NCBI RefSeq assembly: GCF_002994745.2
Contig: NC_037089.1
Span: 21,365,641 to 21,429,640 of the forward strand
Direction of reading: 5' to 3'
DNA from: Rosa chinensis
Lineage: Eukaryota > Streptophyta > Magnoliopsida > Rosales > Rosaceae
DNA: 64,000 bases
In this document: one piece after another, positions 34,678-47,662 of the stretch
Layout of the letters: every line of letters begins with the position of its first letter
Numbering within the stretch: the first letter of the stretch is position 1
Made by a program: the position numbers and the translations under genes
Notes under the pieces: model-generated
Database searches by the model: none
Seen by the model: only the letters and a program-made list of their open reading frames with translations
What the model was told of the DNA's origin: nothing

Positions 34678-35330
34678 GATCATACGATTGTACAAGATCA
34701 GTCTAGGGGATGAGAAGATCACCTATTACATACATTGCTCAACTGACAGCAGTTCGACAAACATTCCAAAGGAAGATGCAAAAACTAAAATCCAAAAAAG
34801 AAAATGCAAAAAAAAAAAAACTAAAATCCAAAAGGAAAATGCAAAGAAAAAAAAACTAATAACTAAATTTATTCCTACACAACCCTAGTTCTCTGCATTT
34901 GCCTTGACTGGTTTGGGGCCTAAAGACCCCTTGGTGTACCTCCCCACTAGACTGTGCAGTGAACAACCTCAAATTAAGATTGTGTTGAGTCCAGCCCAGA
35001 ACTGTCTCGCCAAAGGACTCAACCCCGAATCCAGCCTAAGGCAGAGAGAGGAGGGATTGTGTAGTGTGCATTATTAATTTGGTGGAAGACCACCAAAGTA
35101 ATTAGTATTATTCACTTGCATCCTACCAAAAATTACACCTACAATAATTTGGTTGGTTGTCACCGAATTATCTCCATGATGGAGGTGGTTGACGTCATCA
35201 GAGAAGGTTGGTGGTGAAAAGAAAGGTAATTAAGGATTAAAAAGGGAGAACAAAATGGTGGAGGAATTTTTTTTATTTTATAATAGATAATTTCATTATT
35301 TATCCATGATCAAAATGTACGGACATAAAG
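34678..35330. other. Intergenic stretch
   Basis: No gene was supported. A-rich imperfect repeats of CTAAAATCCAAAA.GAAAATGCAAA lie at 34785-34850. Confidence 0.4.
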
Positions 35331-36476
35331 TTTGCAAGCACAAAATAACCTACCTCTCGATCTGCTCCGAGAATACAGGGAAGAAATTTATTTTGGAAAC
35401 CACAAAGAAGAGGGTGCTGCCTGTCCGGCGGCGCGCCCGCGTCGACTGTGGGTTCAGGCCTCTTCGACGAGTGGCGGGTGTTGCCAGACGGGATTGTGGG
35501 GCCTCGGGGCTCCGTTTCTGTCTTCTGCTTAGCCCTTCCGGCTCATGTACAACTTTTCTTTCCTCTCGGGCGGCGGCGCAGGTGTGTAGGATGGGTGGTT
35601 GGCAATCAAAGCAGGCTTGGAGAAGGTGGTCAGAGGCCAGATCGTGGCGGCGGTATACCATGGATTGTATGGTGCTAGCTATTTCTCTGAGATGGGTCGA
35701 TTGGTGGAGAGTGCAAGGGTGGTGTCGGATTTTCGCGCTGCCAGACGAAGCCAGGCGGCAAGGCAAGGCGAGTTTATTGGGTCTCGGTGTGGACTCGTCA
35801 GGATCTGGATTTATGTCTAGATCCGATCGACAACAGCTGTGGTCGGTGTGGTTTGCTTTGTGGATTGAAATATTCCGGCATTGTGAGTTCGATGGGACAG
35901 TTCTATGGTGGTGGTTTGCCGGCGAGCCATCTGAGGAGAAGGAAGACGTTTGGTGGGGTAGCTTTATGTTTTTGGTTAGAGTAATTTTTTTGGTTAGGGT
36001 TTTGATTAGGGTATTGGTTAGGTCTTTCTGGTTTTTAGCATGTCCCTACTCTTTTGAGCTAGGGTTGGGTCAAATTGAGGTGCCATGGATTTGGTGTTTT
36101 TCTTGGGGACGAATTGGTTTATTGTCAGTTTTAACTTATGGTCAATGTGCTGACGAACGATCCTTGCACGTGGTCTGGCTGTTTTGGGACACGGTGTGGA
36201 AGAGGGCGTTGGTTGTTTTAGCGGTTGTCTATGAGGTGGTATCAATATTCTCGTGATTCTCGGTAGCCCGGGACGTTGGGCGGTATAGGTGGTTAGGGGT
36301 TGGGCCCTTTCGGCTCATGGATGTCATTTTTTGTGACGGACCCATAACTAGTTTAGGTTCTAGGGAGGAGAGTGGGGAATTCTTGTCCATCACCGATCGT
36401 TCCCATGTTATGTAATTTTGGTTTATTTTAATAAAGATTTCTTATTCTAAAAAAAAAAAAAAGGTACGTACATAAG
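35317..36476 (+). mobile_element. Poly(A)-tailed retroposon (LINE-derived or retrogene-like)
   Basis: The body spans about 35331-36462 and ends AATAAAGATTTCTTATTCT plus A14. The flanks GTACGGACATAAAG (35317) and GTACGTACATAAG (36464) look like a 13-14 bp target duplication with few changes. The GC-rich body contrasts with its AT-rich surroundings. A 316-codon open frame covers most of it (35306-36256) but begins outside the body, is rich in Trp, Arg and Val, and shows no family motif, so it may be chance. A truncated LINE with 3' UTR or an old retroposed transcript are both possible. Confidence 0.6.
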
Positions 36477-36651
36477 ATGCTATCTTATACCAAAATCAAA
36501 TGACACAAGCCGCCAAGCAAAAGACAGGTAACATTCACTGTTAACAAATGCGCTTAATTATTGAGCCTAAAAACAAGATAACAAATCCTTGCTACCTAAA
36601 ACAGTAGAAATTCTTTTTATTGAATCTCTTGTAAACCCATCATCAGCAGTT

Positions 36652-36657
<6 letters not shown>

Positions 36658-36714
<57 letters not shown>

Positions 36715-37080
36715 TCCTATCCAGAGCGAGGTTAGGGTTTAGGGTCACTTTTAGGTCACATATCCACATCTCAACCGTTCAGTTTTTAGGTACTAATGTA
36801 TAGATCACCTCTGCAAAATTTCAACGAAATTGATGGTCTTTAAGGTTTCTAACTCGCTTAAACCAATGGATGAACTGAATCTGTCCAACCTGAACCGTAC
36901 TAGCTTTAAGGCAGTTATCAATGCCTTAACGACCATCAATTTGGCTGAAATTTTGTAGAGATGATCTATACATTAGTACCTAGAAACTGAACGGTTGAGA
37001 TGTGGATATGCGACCGAAAAGTGACCCTAAACTCTAACCTCGCTCTGAAATTTCAAAGTGATGCCTCGCTCTGGATAGGA

Positions 37081-37130
<50 letters not shown>
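36658..37130. mobile_element. Foldback MITE inside a TA microsatellite
   Basis: The element is 36712-37083 (372 bp) with TIRs AGATCCTATCCAGAGCGAG and its complement. The inner arms also pair over most of their length (GGTCACATATCCACATCTCAACCGTT against its inverted copy near 36990). It is flanked on both sides by long TATATA runs, so the target duplication cannot be resolved. TA-target insertion (Mutator-like or Tc1/mariner-like MITE) is possible. Non-coding. Confidence 0.9.
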
Positions 37131-37133
<3 letters not shown>

Positions 37134-37914
37134 TAGAAAACAGCAGTTCCATATATGTGCTACTAGGAAACACAATTAGTTATGAATATAACTCTCGTGC
37201 TAAGCAGCTAAGGTTAAAACCTTGGGTATTTTACTGGCAAAATTAAATTGAAAAGAAACCTTTTAACATTCAGATTCTTCTTGGTGTTGACGTGACAGGT
37301 GACATTATATAAAAGATTTAGCATTAATATTAAATGCAAATGCTTAATGTAGTCCATAGTTTAAGCTCGAGGAGCCAACTAATTTCTGCGAAAACTTGTG
37401 ATGTTGCGTCCATGGTAACAGACAAGGAGAGAGACGAAGGGTTGCTTTGCCTCTCTAATTTTAAAAAACCATTTTAGTTAATTGTATACTAATTATTAAA
37501 ACCTCATCCACCACTCTAACAAAAAACTATAATTTGTTAAAAAATAGTTGTGATTAACTCTGTATTATTATTCTAATTCATCTTCTTCCTTGTTCTATCG
37601 TCTGGCACTGTTTCTCCACGTTTAGAAGTCAAACCATATTCTCAGATCTCTTCTCTCTCCTATTCTGAAAAACCCTTTTGATACCCTTTTGTCTCTGCAG
37701 CTCTCGGATCATATTCCATTGAAAACAAAGCTAGAGAATTTCTTTGTTACATACTTTAGGTGTTGGTAGTGATCAAGGTCTTTTTTTGAACTGTTACATC
37801 GAAGCCGGTGTTTAAGATTTTGGTCAAGTTGGTGGAATTGCAAAACGAGATATGTTGGATTATTGATTATGAGCTTGATAATCAAATGGGGCGACTTTGG
37901 ATTGTGATAAAAGG
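37131..37914. promoter_or_regulatory. Upstream and 5' UTR region of SYMRK
   Basis: About 780 bp upstream of the SYMRK start codon. CT-rich sequence (near 37575-37700) looks like a 5' leader. No single TATA box stands out. Confidence 0.35.
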
Positions 37915-40900
37915 ATGATGAAGCAATTAAACATTTGGGTTTTAAGACTGACAGAGTTCTTCATACTTTGCCTCTTCATTTTTAATCCATTGACTTCTGC
38001 AGATGAAGGTAAGTTTGTGAGCAAAATTTAGTATCATGAAGAAAGAAATTCTTAAGGGTTTTCAAATTTTGTATATAATTTTAGATCAGTAGAAACATAT
38101 TGGTTGAACAAATTGGGGCTAGAACCCAATTATTCATGATCTGACAGATCCGTATATTATGTATTGGACATCACCTAAGCATTATGCAAGACATGCATGA
38201 CTCTATTTTCATCTTTCTGTTCAGATCTCGAAATTTGGTTAGAAATTTGATTTTTCTAACATGGTGTATGTTCTTGTTAACCATGATCGTTTTAACAATA
38301 AGATCTAATTTGATTTTTTGCTAATATTGAACAATGCAGGCAGTAATTCAAGCAGCTTTGTGAGTATTGCATGCTGCTCAGAATCTAATTTTACAGATAT
38401 AAGAAACATAAGTTGGGTAACAGACTTTAATGAGTTTCGTAATAGGCCAAGTTGTGAGGACAGAAAGCCAATTGCGATTGATTATCTTAACAATAAAACA
38501 AGGGTGTTTCACGTTGGTCCAAATCAGAAAAGATGTTATACCTTACCGTCAAAAAAGGGTGAAGACTATCTAATAAGGGGTATTTTCGGAGGCATCTGGG
38601 GAGTGAAATTTACAGTTGCCGTTGGTGTGACCACAATCGGAGTAGTAGATACATCCGATGATATAGCGGTTGAGGGAGTCTTTAGAGCTACCAAGGACTA
38701 TACACACTTTTGCTTGGTAAGTGACGAAGGAGCACTTTATATTTCAGAGATTCAGTTGAGGCCTCTGTGGAACTTGGGTTACTATCTAGAGGACTTCTCT
38801 TCAAGTGTTCTGGAACTGCTTAAAAGGACTAGTTTTGATGATATAAGAGCAGCAAAGTTCATCAGGTATGTTTTCTCTATCTGATTTCTTTAGGTTTAAT
38901 TAGAAAGAACTAAATATAGAAACTTAAGAGACTTGGATGGATTGTAGCTTAAGTAATCACTAAAAATGATCTTCTACAGTCTGGGTGAACCCTCATTCTG
39001 TAGTCTTGCTCTCTTTTCTATACTGGTGGCACGTGATCACGTGGCAATGCATCTGGGAATGATGAGTAACGAAACAGAAAGAACAATGGCATATGCATAT
39101 AAAATTATGACACATTAAACTGGATCTGTTTGTTCTCTGTAGTTTTGTTAATGTAGGGGGTACATAATGGATCCTATAACAAACATTCTTCTAACAAAAT
39201 CTAAATGTTTCATATCCATTTCCCCCACTTAAACAGATTGCAGGACCATGTGATACAAATGACAACAATATTTGTGTACTAGTCATACAATGTCAATATG
39301 ATAAACAAGATCACATGCTAGATTTAGGGGGGTGTATTGTATTTGGATTTGTGTAGACTTTTTTTAAATGACAGACTTTTTGAAAAGTCCACAGACTCTT
39401 TAAAAAGTTGATAGACTGTTATGGATTTCTTAAAACCATTGATTTTAGCAACAAACTTTTATTGATTCATGAAAATCTATATACTTTATTATGAATGACT
39501 TCTACAGATTTCCTAGGATGTACAAAATATAAAAAAACAAAAAAACAAAAACAAAAACAAAAAAAAATAAAACAAATGCAACACAAACACTAAACAAAAT
39601 AATAACTTGTTGTCTCTTCAATGCTCCAGTATCTTCTAATAGATATTGACTCAAATAAATGATTGTTAGCCTGTCTAATGAGTTTGTTCTCATTCCTAAT
39701 CTCCCAACAACATAAATATACAATATAGATCACTTGATGTTTATGGTTAATTATTCTCATCAATTTTGTTTTCGCCGATTAACATATATTCTAGCAATAT
39801 TGGTCAATGTCTTGATCTATAATCAATCAATTGAAATTCAATTGTTCAACCTTTTTTTGAACCATAATATAAATTCAAATTAATGAGAATAATTAATTAA
39901 TAAAATAACATTTAGTATAGTTCAAGGTCTTAGGGTTAGACCACAATATTTGAGTTTTAGGGTTTCATAAATCATTTTTATTGCTATTAGGATTCGAAGT
40001 ATCACAATTAAAAAAAAAAAAAAAATCACATTCAACAACTACAATGAACATGTTGGGTATCAAAAAAGGTTGACATTATAAAAGATTAGAGAAAAGACAA
40101 AAAATTAAGAAAGAGAGATGATGAAGAACAAACTTCTTCGTGCGTACAAAGAAGAACTTTGATAGACCTTTTTTTTTAAGAGGAAACTTTGATAGACTTT
40201 TTGAAATCTTTGGTATGGAGGCTGGAAAATTATTGGAGTTTGGTATGTATAGTTAACACTACAAAGTCCATGATTATCCATGATTTTCTAATTCCATAAG
40301 TATGAATGATATTTTGAATACCTCTGTACTTTTATTCATTTTTAAAAGTCCTAATTGAATACCCTTAGATTTTGGTGGAATTCATGAAGTCTTTAAAAAT
40401 CCTAATTGAATACCTCAAGACTTTCATGGACTGTTAAAAGTCTATATTGAATACACCCGGACTTTTAAATTCCATAGATTTCTTTAAAAATTCCACTAAT
40501 TCCATATACAATACACCCCCCTAGCTACTCTTAAAAATTAGTCATACAAAAAATTACCTACTAAAAGAAGCGTAAGAAGTACGCATATAATAATGAGTTT
40601 GGTTAGAGTACCTTCTTTTAGTAGGTAATATTTCGTATGACTAATTTTTCAAAGTAGCTAAATCTATCATGTGAACATGTTCATCATATTGACATCGTAT
40701 GATAAACATGTTCCAAAAACACATTGATGATTTTTATAAATTAGTCATACCTACTAAAATTAGTCATACGAAAAATTATCTATAAAAAATTACATACTTA
40801 AAAAAACATTACATTACGGTCAAAACAAACTCACATTTCTTTCATATTTTACACAAAATCTAAATATTTATGACCAAAGAGTAGGAAGTAGACCAATCCT

Positions 40901-43900
40901 AATTCAAAAGTGCTTATCAAAGAAAAGCTGTTGCTTGGAACCCAAGGGCCCAATACAGATCGGGTCGGGGTCTGTACCCATTTAGACCCCAATGCTGGCA
41001 AGGAATAAACTGCTTGCTAATTAATCTCATTATTTCAGGTACGAAGCTGACCCGAGTGACAGAATCTGGTTAACAAACTCAACTGTCGACCTGGGAACCT
41101 TCCACATAACAGAAGAACCCAATGTCAACTTTCTGGGCGTCACAGATGCTCGAGTACCCATTCAAGTGCTCCAAACAGCTCTAGCTTCTTCAGACCGCTT
41201 GGTCATTCTTCACGATGGCCTGTCCTCAACAAACAATCACTACCTTTTGTTCCTGTACTTCTATGAAGTCAATCACACTGTTCAAGCTGGGAAGAGGGTT
41301 TTTGATGTTTACTTGAACAGTGAGCTGAGACGGCAAGGATTTGATGTTATGGGTAATGGGTCAAATTACAGGGAGCTTGCTTTGAATGTGACAGCAAATG
41401 GGTATCTGAATCTGACTCTGGTTAAGGCGTTTGAGTCTGAAAATGGACCCATTTGCAATGCCTATGAGATTTTGCAGGTGCACCAGTTGGTTCAGGAGAC
41501 TAACACAGATGACGGTGAGTTTGGTTTTGACTGCAATGGAGTGTTTTCAAGTGGGTTTTTGCAGTATTTTAGTGGGTCTTTGATTGTTTCTTGAACTGGT
41601 GTAACATTTTGTTTCACTTATGGCACATTTATAGTGGAAGTGATTTTGGAGGCGAGGAGTGAGTTGCTGGAGAATAATCAGATGAATGAAGTTTGGGAAG
41701 GGTGGACTGCAGACCCATGTCTTCCTGTTCCCTGGAATGGTATAGGTTGTGAAACTGTTAATGGTGTCACTGTCATTACCAAACTGTAAGTTTTTTTTGT
41801 TTCCCTTTCTTTTCAAATTTCTGTGTATTAAAGGTGAGGATATGGCTTTTGTATTGAATTGTGCAGTTTCAGTGTTGTGTGATGATTTGGGTTGCAAAGT
41901 TTACACCTTTATTGGTTGCATTCATTAAAAGTCGATACCTTATTGGATATTGATAGTCTTTCATATATAAACTTGGTTTCTTGTGTGTATTTCCCATGTT
42001 TAGCTTAATTCATTATTGTCAATTTCAGGGATCTTTCTTCTGGTATTCAGAGAGGGTCTGATGAAGAACGCAAACTTCTAGGACCATTTCCTAAAAGCAT
42101 CACAAAGCTGACTCACCTAAAATTCCTGTATGTTTAAAGCACTTATTGTTGGGTAGTTAATGTTGCACTTTCCCTTATAAATGCTCGGTTCATTACTGTT
42201 TTTTGCTTTTGATTTGTAGGAACCTCAGCAACAATGGGTTTACTGGCCAAATTCCAGAATTTCTTGAACGTTCCATGTTGATTTCAGTGTAAATATCTCT
42301 TTAGACTCAAGTTTGGAATAATGGCATTTGCAGTTGGTGGATTTGTATGTTTTCAACTACACATCTGACTTATACATTGTAAAAGTTCTCTAGCATCTAG
42401 TTGCATGAGCCAATGACATTATGCTTTTTAAACTGCTTAATCCCTCCATCCACCATTAGCTTTAGGCGAGGGAAGTGTCTTTGTCTTACATCCTGTGGAG
42501 GGCATATAACTAGGAAGATATACCCCTCATTATCTGTTGATAGTGAATATTTATCTTATTACTGCAGAATACTGCCTGGTACCATTTGGTCTAGTGGCAT
42601 AAGTCTCCCCTTTGTAAGTGGGAGGTCGTGAGTTCGACTCACAAAAGACTAGTTGTTGATGTGATCAACCAAAAAAAAAAAAAAAACTTATTACTTATCC
42701 AATATTCATACTTATATGAAAACACACCATATCTATCTACTAGAATGCCATGTAAGTTGAATTGTCAGGATGCTGTGTTTGTTTTTTTGTTTTTCATAGC
42801 AGAATTACTGTATTTAGATGATTGCTCGTCTATATAATTCAACAAAACAGAGATGTAAACTTAGTGGCTTATTGTTTTCTTCTTTAAGCTTGACACGTTT
42901 TCTCTACTTCTCTTCAAAAATAAGATTCAGGGCAGTCAGGTAATACTGTTGTTTGTTGGACTCTTTTGCATGTTTTGTTTTCTTATTGAGTGATTTTCCA
43001 TCATATCATCAGGGATCTGAGCCATAATAATCTTTCGGGGCCACTTCCAAATTCTCTTGCCTCACAACCAAATTTGGAAACACTGTAAGCTCTAATAGTA
43101 TATGGGTTTGACAAATACTATGTGAATTCCATTGTATGCTGTTATAGATTCACTGTCATTTGCTTTCTCTGCAGAAATTTTGGCTGCAATCCTCAGCTTA
43201 CCAAAGTTAGTCCATCAACCTTCAATGGCTTAAAATTTACAACAGAGTATGTGTCTATTTGTATCTGCATTGAAACAAACTGTGTAAATTGAAGAATAAC
43301 TAAAGGTATCCAGAAAATCTGAAATTACTTTGTCTATCCTGCAGCCATGGAAATTGTGGTGTGACTGGTGTCCAAAAATTCTCGAAACGAGGAATCATCA
43401 TTGGTGCTGCTGCTGCATCTGGATCTTTACTAGTAACAGCTGTAGCCGGGATTTTTTTTTTCATGTGGAGACAAAAGTTTATGCCTCGAGGAAAATTTGA
43501 TAAGAACCCGTATCCCATGGCAAAGAGTTAGTGCACTAATCACTTTATTACTCTTGTTATTCCGACTTACATATTCTGAGATTCTAGGAATAAATTTCAT
43601 TTCGGGTTTTTGACTTAATAAACACACCCATTCCAAATGACTTATACAGTTGTAGTTAACTTAGTATATAAATTATAAAGTCAATAAGACATTGTATTTT
43701 AAGATATGCAGACTCTGAACAAAGTTATCCTGAAATTGCAGATTTAATTTTCTCATTACCTAGCATGGATGATCTGATGATGAAATCAATAGCAATAGAG
43801 ACATTTACTCTTGAGTACCTAGAGGCTGTCACCCAAAGTTACAAAACGCTGATAGGTGAAGGAGGTTTTGGGTCTGTTTACAGTGGCACTCTAACTGATG

Positions 43901-46051
43901 GTCAGGAAGTGGCAGTGAAGGTTCGATCAGCAACATCAACCCAAGGGACTCGGGAGTTTGATAATGAGGTGGGATATTTAATTATTTTTTAGCACTCCTG
44001 ATTATAGTATTTCATACTCTTGTATAGCACTTATACAGTTCCATCCAATTTGTGGTGGTAATACTCTAGTGGCTCATTACTCAAGTACTCATGTTTATGA
44101 AAGTCATTACTTTATAAAGTCCCATCTCTAACTATGTCTACTTGTTCACAGATCAAGAAATGACTATAACGTATTAATCTCTCCATTCTATTTAATGCCA
44201 TAGTCATATATAATGATATTAGTTCACAATGCCTGACAATTGTATGTCATTTACAGCTAAATCTTCTGTCAACTATTCGGCATGAGAACCTTGTGCCTCT
44301 TCTTGGTTATTGTAATGAAAAGGACCAAGAAATTCTTGTTTATCCATTTATGTCCAATGGCTCTCTGCAAGATCGCCTATATGGTACTGCTCATGTCAAT
44401 GATATTTTGCTCATGCTTGTTAAAACTAATTGTTTACTGAAAATCACTTCTTTTTTTAATACAAAACTGAAAACCATATATTAACAGGGGAAGCAGCAAA
44501 AAGGAAAATTCTGGACTGGCCAACAAGACTATCAATTGCCCTTGGTGCTGCTCGAGGTAATGATATGAGAATTCAATTTAATTATTGTATTCGACCTTCT
44601 TGTTTCCTTAAATCTTCAAATGTGACTAGTGATGATGAATACATAGAACTTCCATATGATTGAAGGAAATTGCGAATCCTATTAAAGAAAATAGAAAGGC
44701 AACATCGAAATCTGAAGGACCTTGGTTCCTTGTTTTGAAATTCCACCTATATTGGTATTTAAATATTTAAGGCATACCAGCTTTAGAATATTTCTGATGT
44801 GAAAATTCCATTTACTTCTTGTTTTTCTGATTCCTCCATTTCTTTTGTATAAACATTTAGAATATCAGAATGCCTGAAGTTATGCGTTCACTGTTGTAGG
44901 TTTGACACATCTGCACAATTTTGCTGGGCGTTGCATTATACACAGGGATGTGAAATCAAGTAATATACTTCTGGATCAAAGCATGTGTGCCAAGGTGGCA
45001 GACTTTGGTTTTTCAAAATATGCTCCTCAAGAAGGTGACAGTGGTGCTTCTCTGGAAGTTAGAGGGACAGCTGGATACCTGGATCCAGAGTAAGATTGGT
45101 TCTCTAGCCTAAGTTTGATCTCCATGTTTCTTATTTTAACTTACAATTATAAATGGGATAGAGATGTTGGACTACAAGTACACTGATATAGTGATATCAG
45201 TCATATGAAGTATTTGCGATTTAGATTATTAGAGTTGATTGCTAGGTTATTTGAAAGTAATTGACATATTTTATCATTTTGGTAGCCTGAAGAAATAGAC
45301 GGTTACTATAATATGGTTTCTAACTTTGGCATATACATTTGAGAATAACCTAATTTTTATATTTTTATGTATTGTTCAGGTACTACACAACCCATCATTT
45401 ATCAGCAAAAAGTGATGTGTTTAGCTTTGGCGTGGTTCTACTTGAAATTGTTACTGGTCGGGAACCTCTGAACATACACAGGCCACGTCCCGAGTGGAGC
45501 TTAGTCGAATGGGTATGTTTTACTGTGTTTCATGACTCCAATATGTTGATGCATATAGTTTCTGAGTTGGACGTTTTATGTAAAGACCAACGACCTTCTG
45601 CATCAAGTAACATTGACAAACTGCTGGAAGAAACTTCACCAATGGAGATTCAAATGTCATTTTGAAAAAGCGTAATAGTCCATAAAGTACTAATTAACAA
45701 AAATACATTTTCTGCATGCAGGCGAAACCCTATATAAGAGAGTCAAAGATTGATGAAATTGTGGATCCAAACATAAAAGGAGCATACCATGCAGAAGCTA
45801 TGTGGAGGGTGGTGGAGGTAGCATTGTCATGTATTGAGCCCTTCTCTGCTTACCGACCAGGCATGGCTGACATTGTTCGCGAGCTAGAGGATTCTCTGAT
45901 AATAGAGAACAATGCATCAGAATACATGAGATCCATAGAAAGTACTGGATCTAATCGCTTTTCCATAATCATGGACAGAAGGATACCGCCACCTACTCCT
46001 TCGGAACCCTCAACTATTTTGACACAAATGGCCCCTCCAGAGCCAAGATAG
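37915..46051 (+). CDS. SYMRK: Symbiosis receptor-like kinase (malectin-like/LRR receptor kinase)
   Basis: Fifteen exons give an unbroken 938-residue frame: 37915-38008, 38340-38865, 41039-41514, 41635-41785, 42029-42127, 42220-42288, 43013-43084, 43175-43246, 43345-43526, 43742-43968, 44257-44383, 44488-44556, 44900-45089, 45380-45512, 45722-46051, all GT-AG. Order: signal peptide (1-28), malectin-like domain (about 35-395), ADPC motif, about three LRRs (415-520), membrane helix (about 540-565) and kinase with [28 protein letters not shown] and [11 protein letters not shown]. The tail [13 protein letters not shown] and [11 protein letters not shown] match SYMRK/NORK/DMI2. In that family the protein sits in the root plasma membrane and acts upstream of nuclear calcium signalling in mycorrhizal and nodule symbiosis. 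The usual GDPC is ADPC here. A close SYMRK paralogue remains possible. Confidence 0.9.
39285..40720. mobile_element. Foldback element in SYMRK intron 2, split by a second MITE
   Basis: The left arm (about 39285-39326, CAATATGATAAACA..ATCACATG.TAGATTTA) continues at 40524 with GCTACTCTTAAAAATTAGTCATAC. The right arm (about 40610-40720) is the inverted copy and reads through this point without a gap. This shows that 39327-40521 was inserted into an existing foldback. Non-coding. Confidence 0.8.
39325..40523. mobile_element. 1.2-kb TIR element in SYMRK intron 2
   Basis: The element is 39327-40521 (1195 bp). Ends are GGGGGGTGTATTGTATTTGG and the complement of the near-same sequence at 40500-40521. 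TA flanks each side (39325-39326 and 40522-40523), confirmed by the intact mirror arm of the foldback. A TA duplication fits Tc1/mariner-type MITEs. No transposase frame was seen; the interior has repeats of TTTAAAAATCCTAATTGAATACC near 40380. Confidence 0.85.
42553..42698 (+). mobile_element. tRNA-derived SINE in SYMRK intron 6
   Basis: An A-box-like TTTGGTCTAGTGG (about 42584) and a B-box-like GAGTTCGACTC (about 42630) are followed by an A15 tail (about 42670-42686). CTTATTACT flanks it at 42553-42561 and again after the tail at 42688. These are the marks of a Pol III SINE. It lies in the sense direction of SYMRK, between exons 6 and 7. Confidence 0.82.
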
Positions 46052-47662
46052 TGAATGGTTTTATGAGTTTTTCATCAAATTGTGAATGATTATTTTAGTT
46101 GCATTGCATAAGTGATGGAAGAGAAAATGAGGATAACTTTACAAAGCTCTTTTTGAAATTATGCACCTTGTGTAATATATTTTTTCCTAATCTTCCTTTA
46201 AACTTTATGAATTTACTTAACGTTGTCATACTTCTCATGAACCTTTTGCATTGTTTGCCTGTTCTGAATAAACTGATAAAACAGCCTACCAAAATCAGTG
46301 TGGTTGACAATTTGAAAATTATCCTATAGATTAGAAATTGGTTGACCATTTGTTATTATGATTATGTTTAAGGGTTTGATATAAACATTTTTGGCATTAT
46401 GGTTAAATGAGTGAATGGTCGAACCCAATGCAATACTTTTGATTTGCATTACCCAAAATGATATCACCAACTAGCTTAAAATGTGCTCATTTTGTATTTA
46501 GATTCAAACATTAGGCATCACCCAGTGGTGTGATGAGAAAGGCAACTAGAATTTGAAGCTAGTTGGTGACATCATTTTGCAGTAAAATATAAGAGCTCCG
46601 GACCATCCTTGGCATTCACTATTTATTTGCAGGAAAACATACTCAGTGTTATGGTCTTACGTATTCTTCAGTGTTCAATCTTCATTTTAATGGGATCGAC
46701 ATAGAAATTGTCATCAAGTTCGATGTCTAGCTCTTCTTTCATTTTCCCCTCTCATTCTTAATTAGGCTCGACACAGAAACTGTGATTTAGGTGGACTTGG
46801 TATTCCTCTGATATAGTAGTCTTCTCCTTCTCGTGCTTTATTTGCTCTCTTTGTACCTTCCTTAATTTCGCATTACTTTCTCATGTCCTTATCCCTTGTC
46901 CACATAGAGTTGGTCTTCCCTATTTTTCCTTTGGACTTTCAATTTGGGATCAAGAATTTCCAATCAGATTAGCTTAACAAATGGTTGTTTTGATTGAGAT
47001 ATCAGTAAATTGGTTATATCAGATACTCGGATAGAAGGTAAGGCTCAAGATAAGGAGCCTCATCTTGCGATGAAATGCATTGTTAATTGCAATGTAACAA
47101 AGAATCCTCTGGACAATGATTATATGAGCATTTATAACAACGATTATCTGTGTAGGTGCAGCTAGAAAACAATAAAGATGCACGCAAATTGCAACATTAT
47201 ATAGAAAGGGAATCGATCGAATCCCATGGAAGTTACACTGATAAGCTCTGGGGGAGTGAACCACTGATCATGACCAAAGAAAAGAAGTGTTAAAAGGGAG
47301 AGTCACTGGGACAGCCGCTGATATCATCAGCCATAGGAAGCCTGTTTCTTAGTGCATGCCTGTGGTTGCGAACTAGTCCCCTGCTGCCTCCTCCTTGTGT
47401 AGTTGTTGTAGTTGATCCTCCTCCTCCCCTTAGATCTGGACATTTCACCTTGATGAATTGAGGAAGACAGAGTTCTTCCCTTCTTCCCTTGGCCAAGAAA
47501 CTATCCCGCCTATAATTTTCAGCAGAAATCCATTCCCATTCTTCCTCATCCTTTTGATTTGGGGTAGACCATTCTTCGGCATCTTTACCAAAACACTTGC
47601 AACATATTATATTGTTCCGAGAACAGAAATCCCTATTTCCAGCTTCCTTTTTGTCTTCTTCT
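46052..47662. other. 3' flank of SYMRK and intergenic sequence
   Basis: The start is the SYMRK 3' UTR. Open frames at 46095-46349, 47019-47264 and 47290-47496 have no recognisable content and no splice partners. Confidence 0.45.

Noticed and set aside
35306..36256. 316-codon open frame as a host gene
   Set aside because: It crosses the apparent border of a poly(A) retroposon, has no domain and an odd Trp/Arg/Val-rich content.
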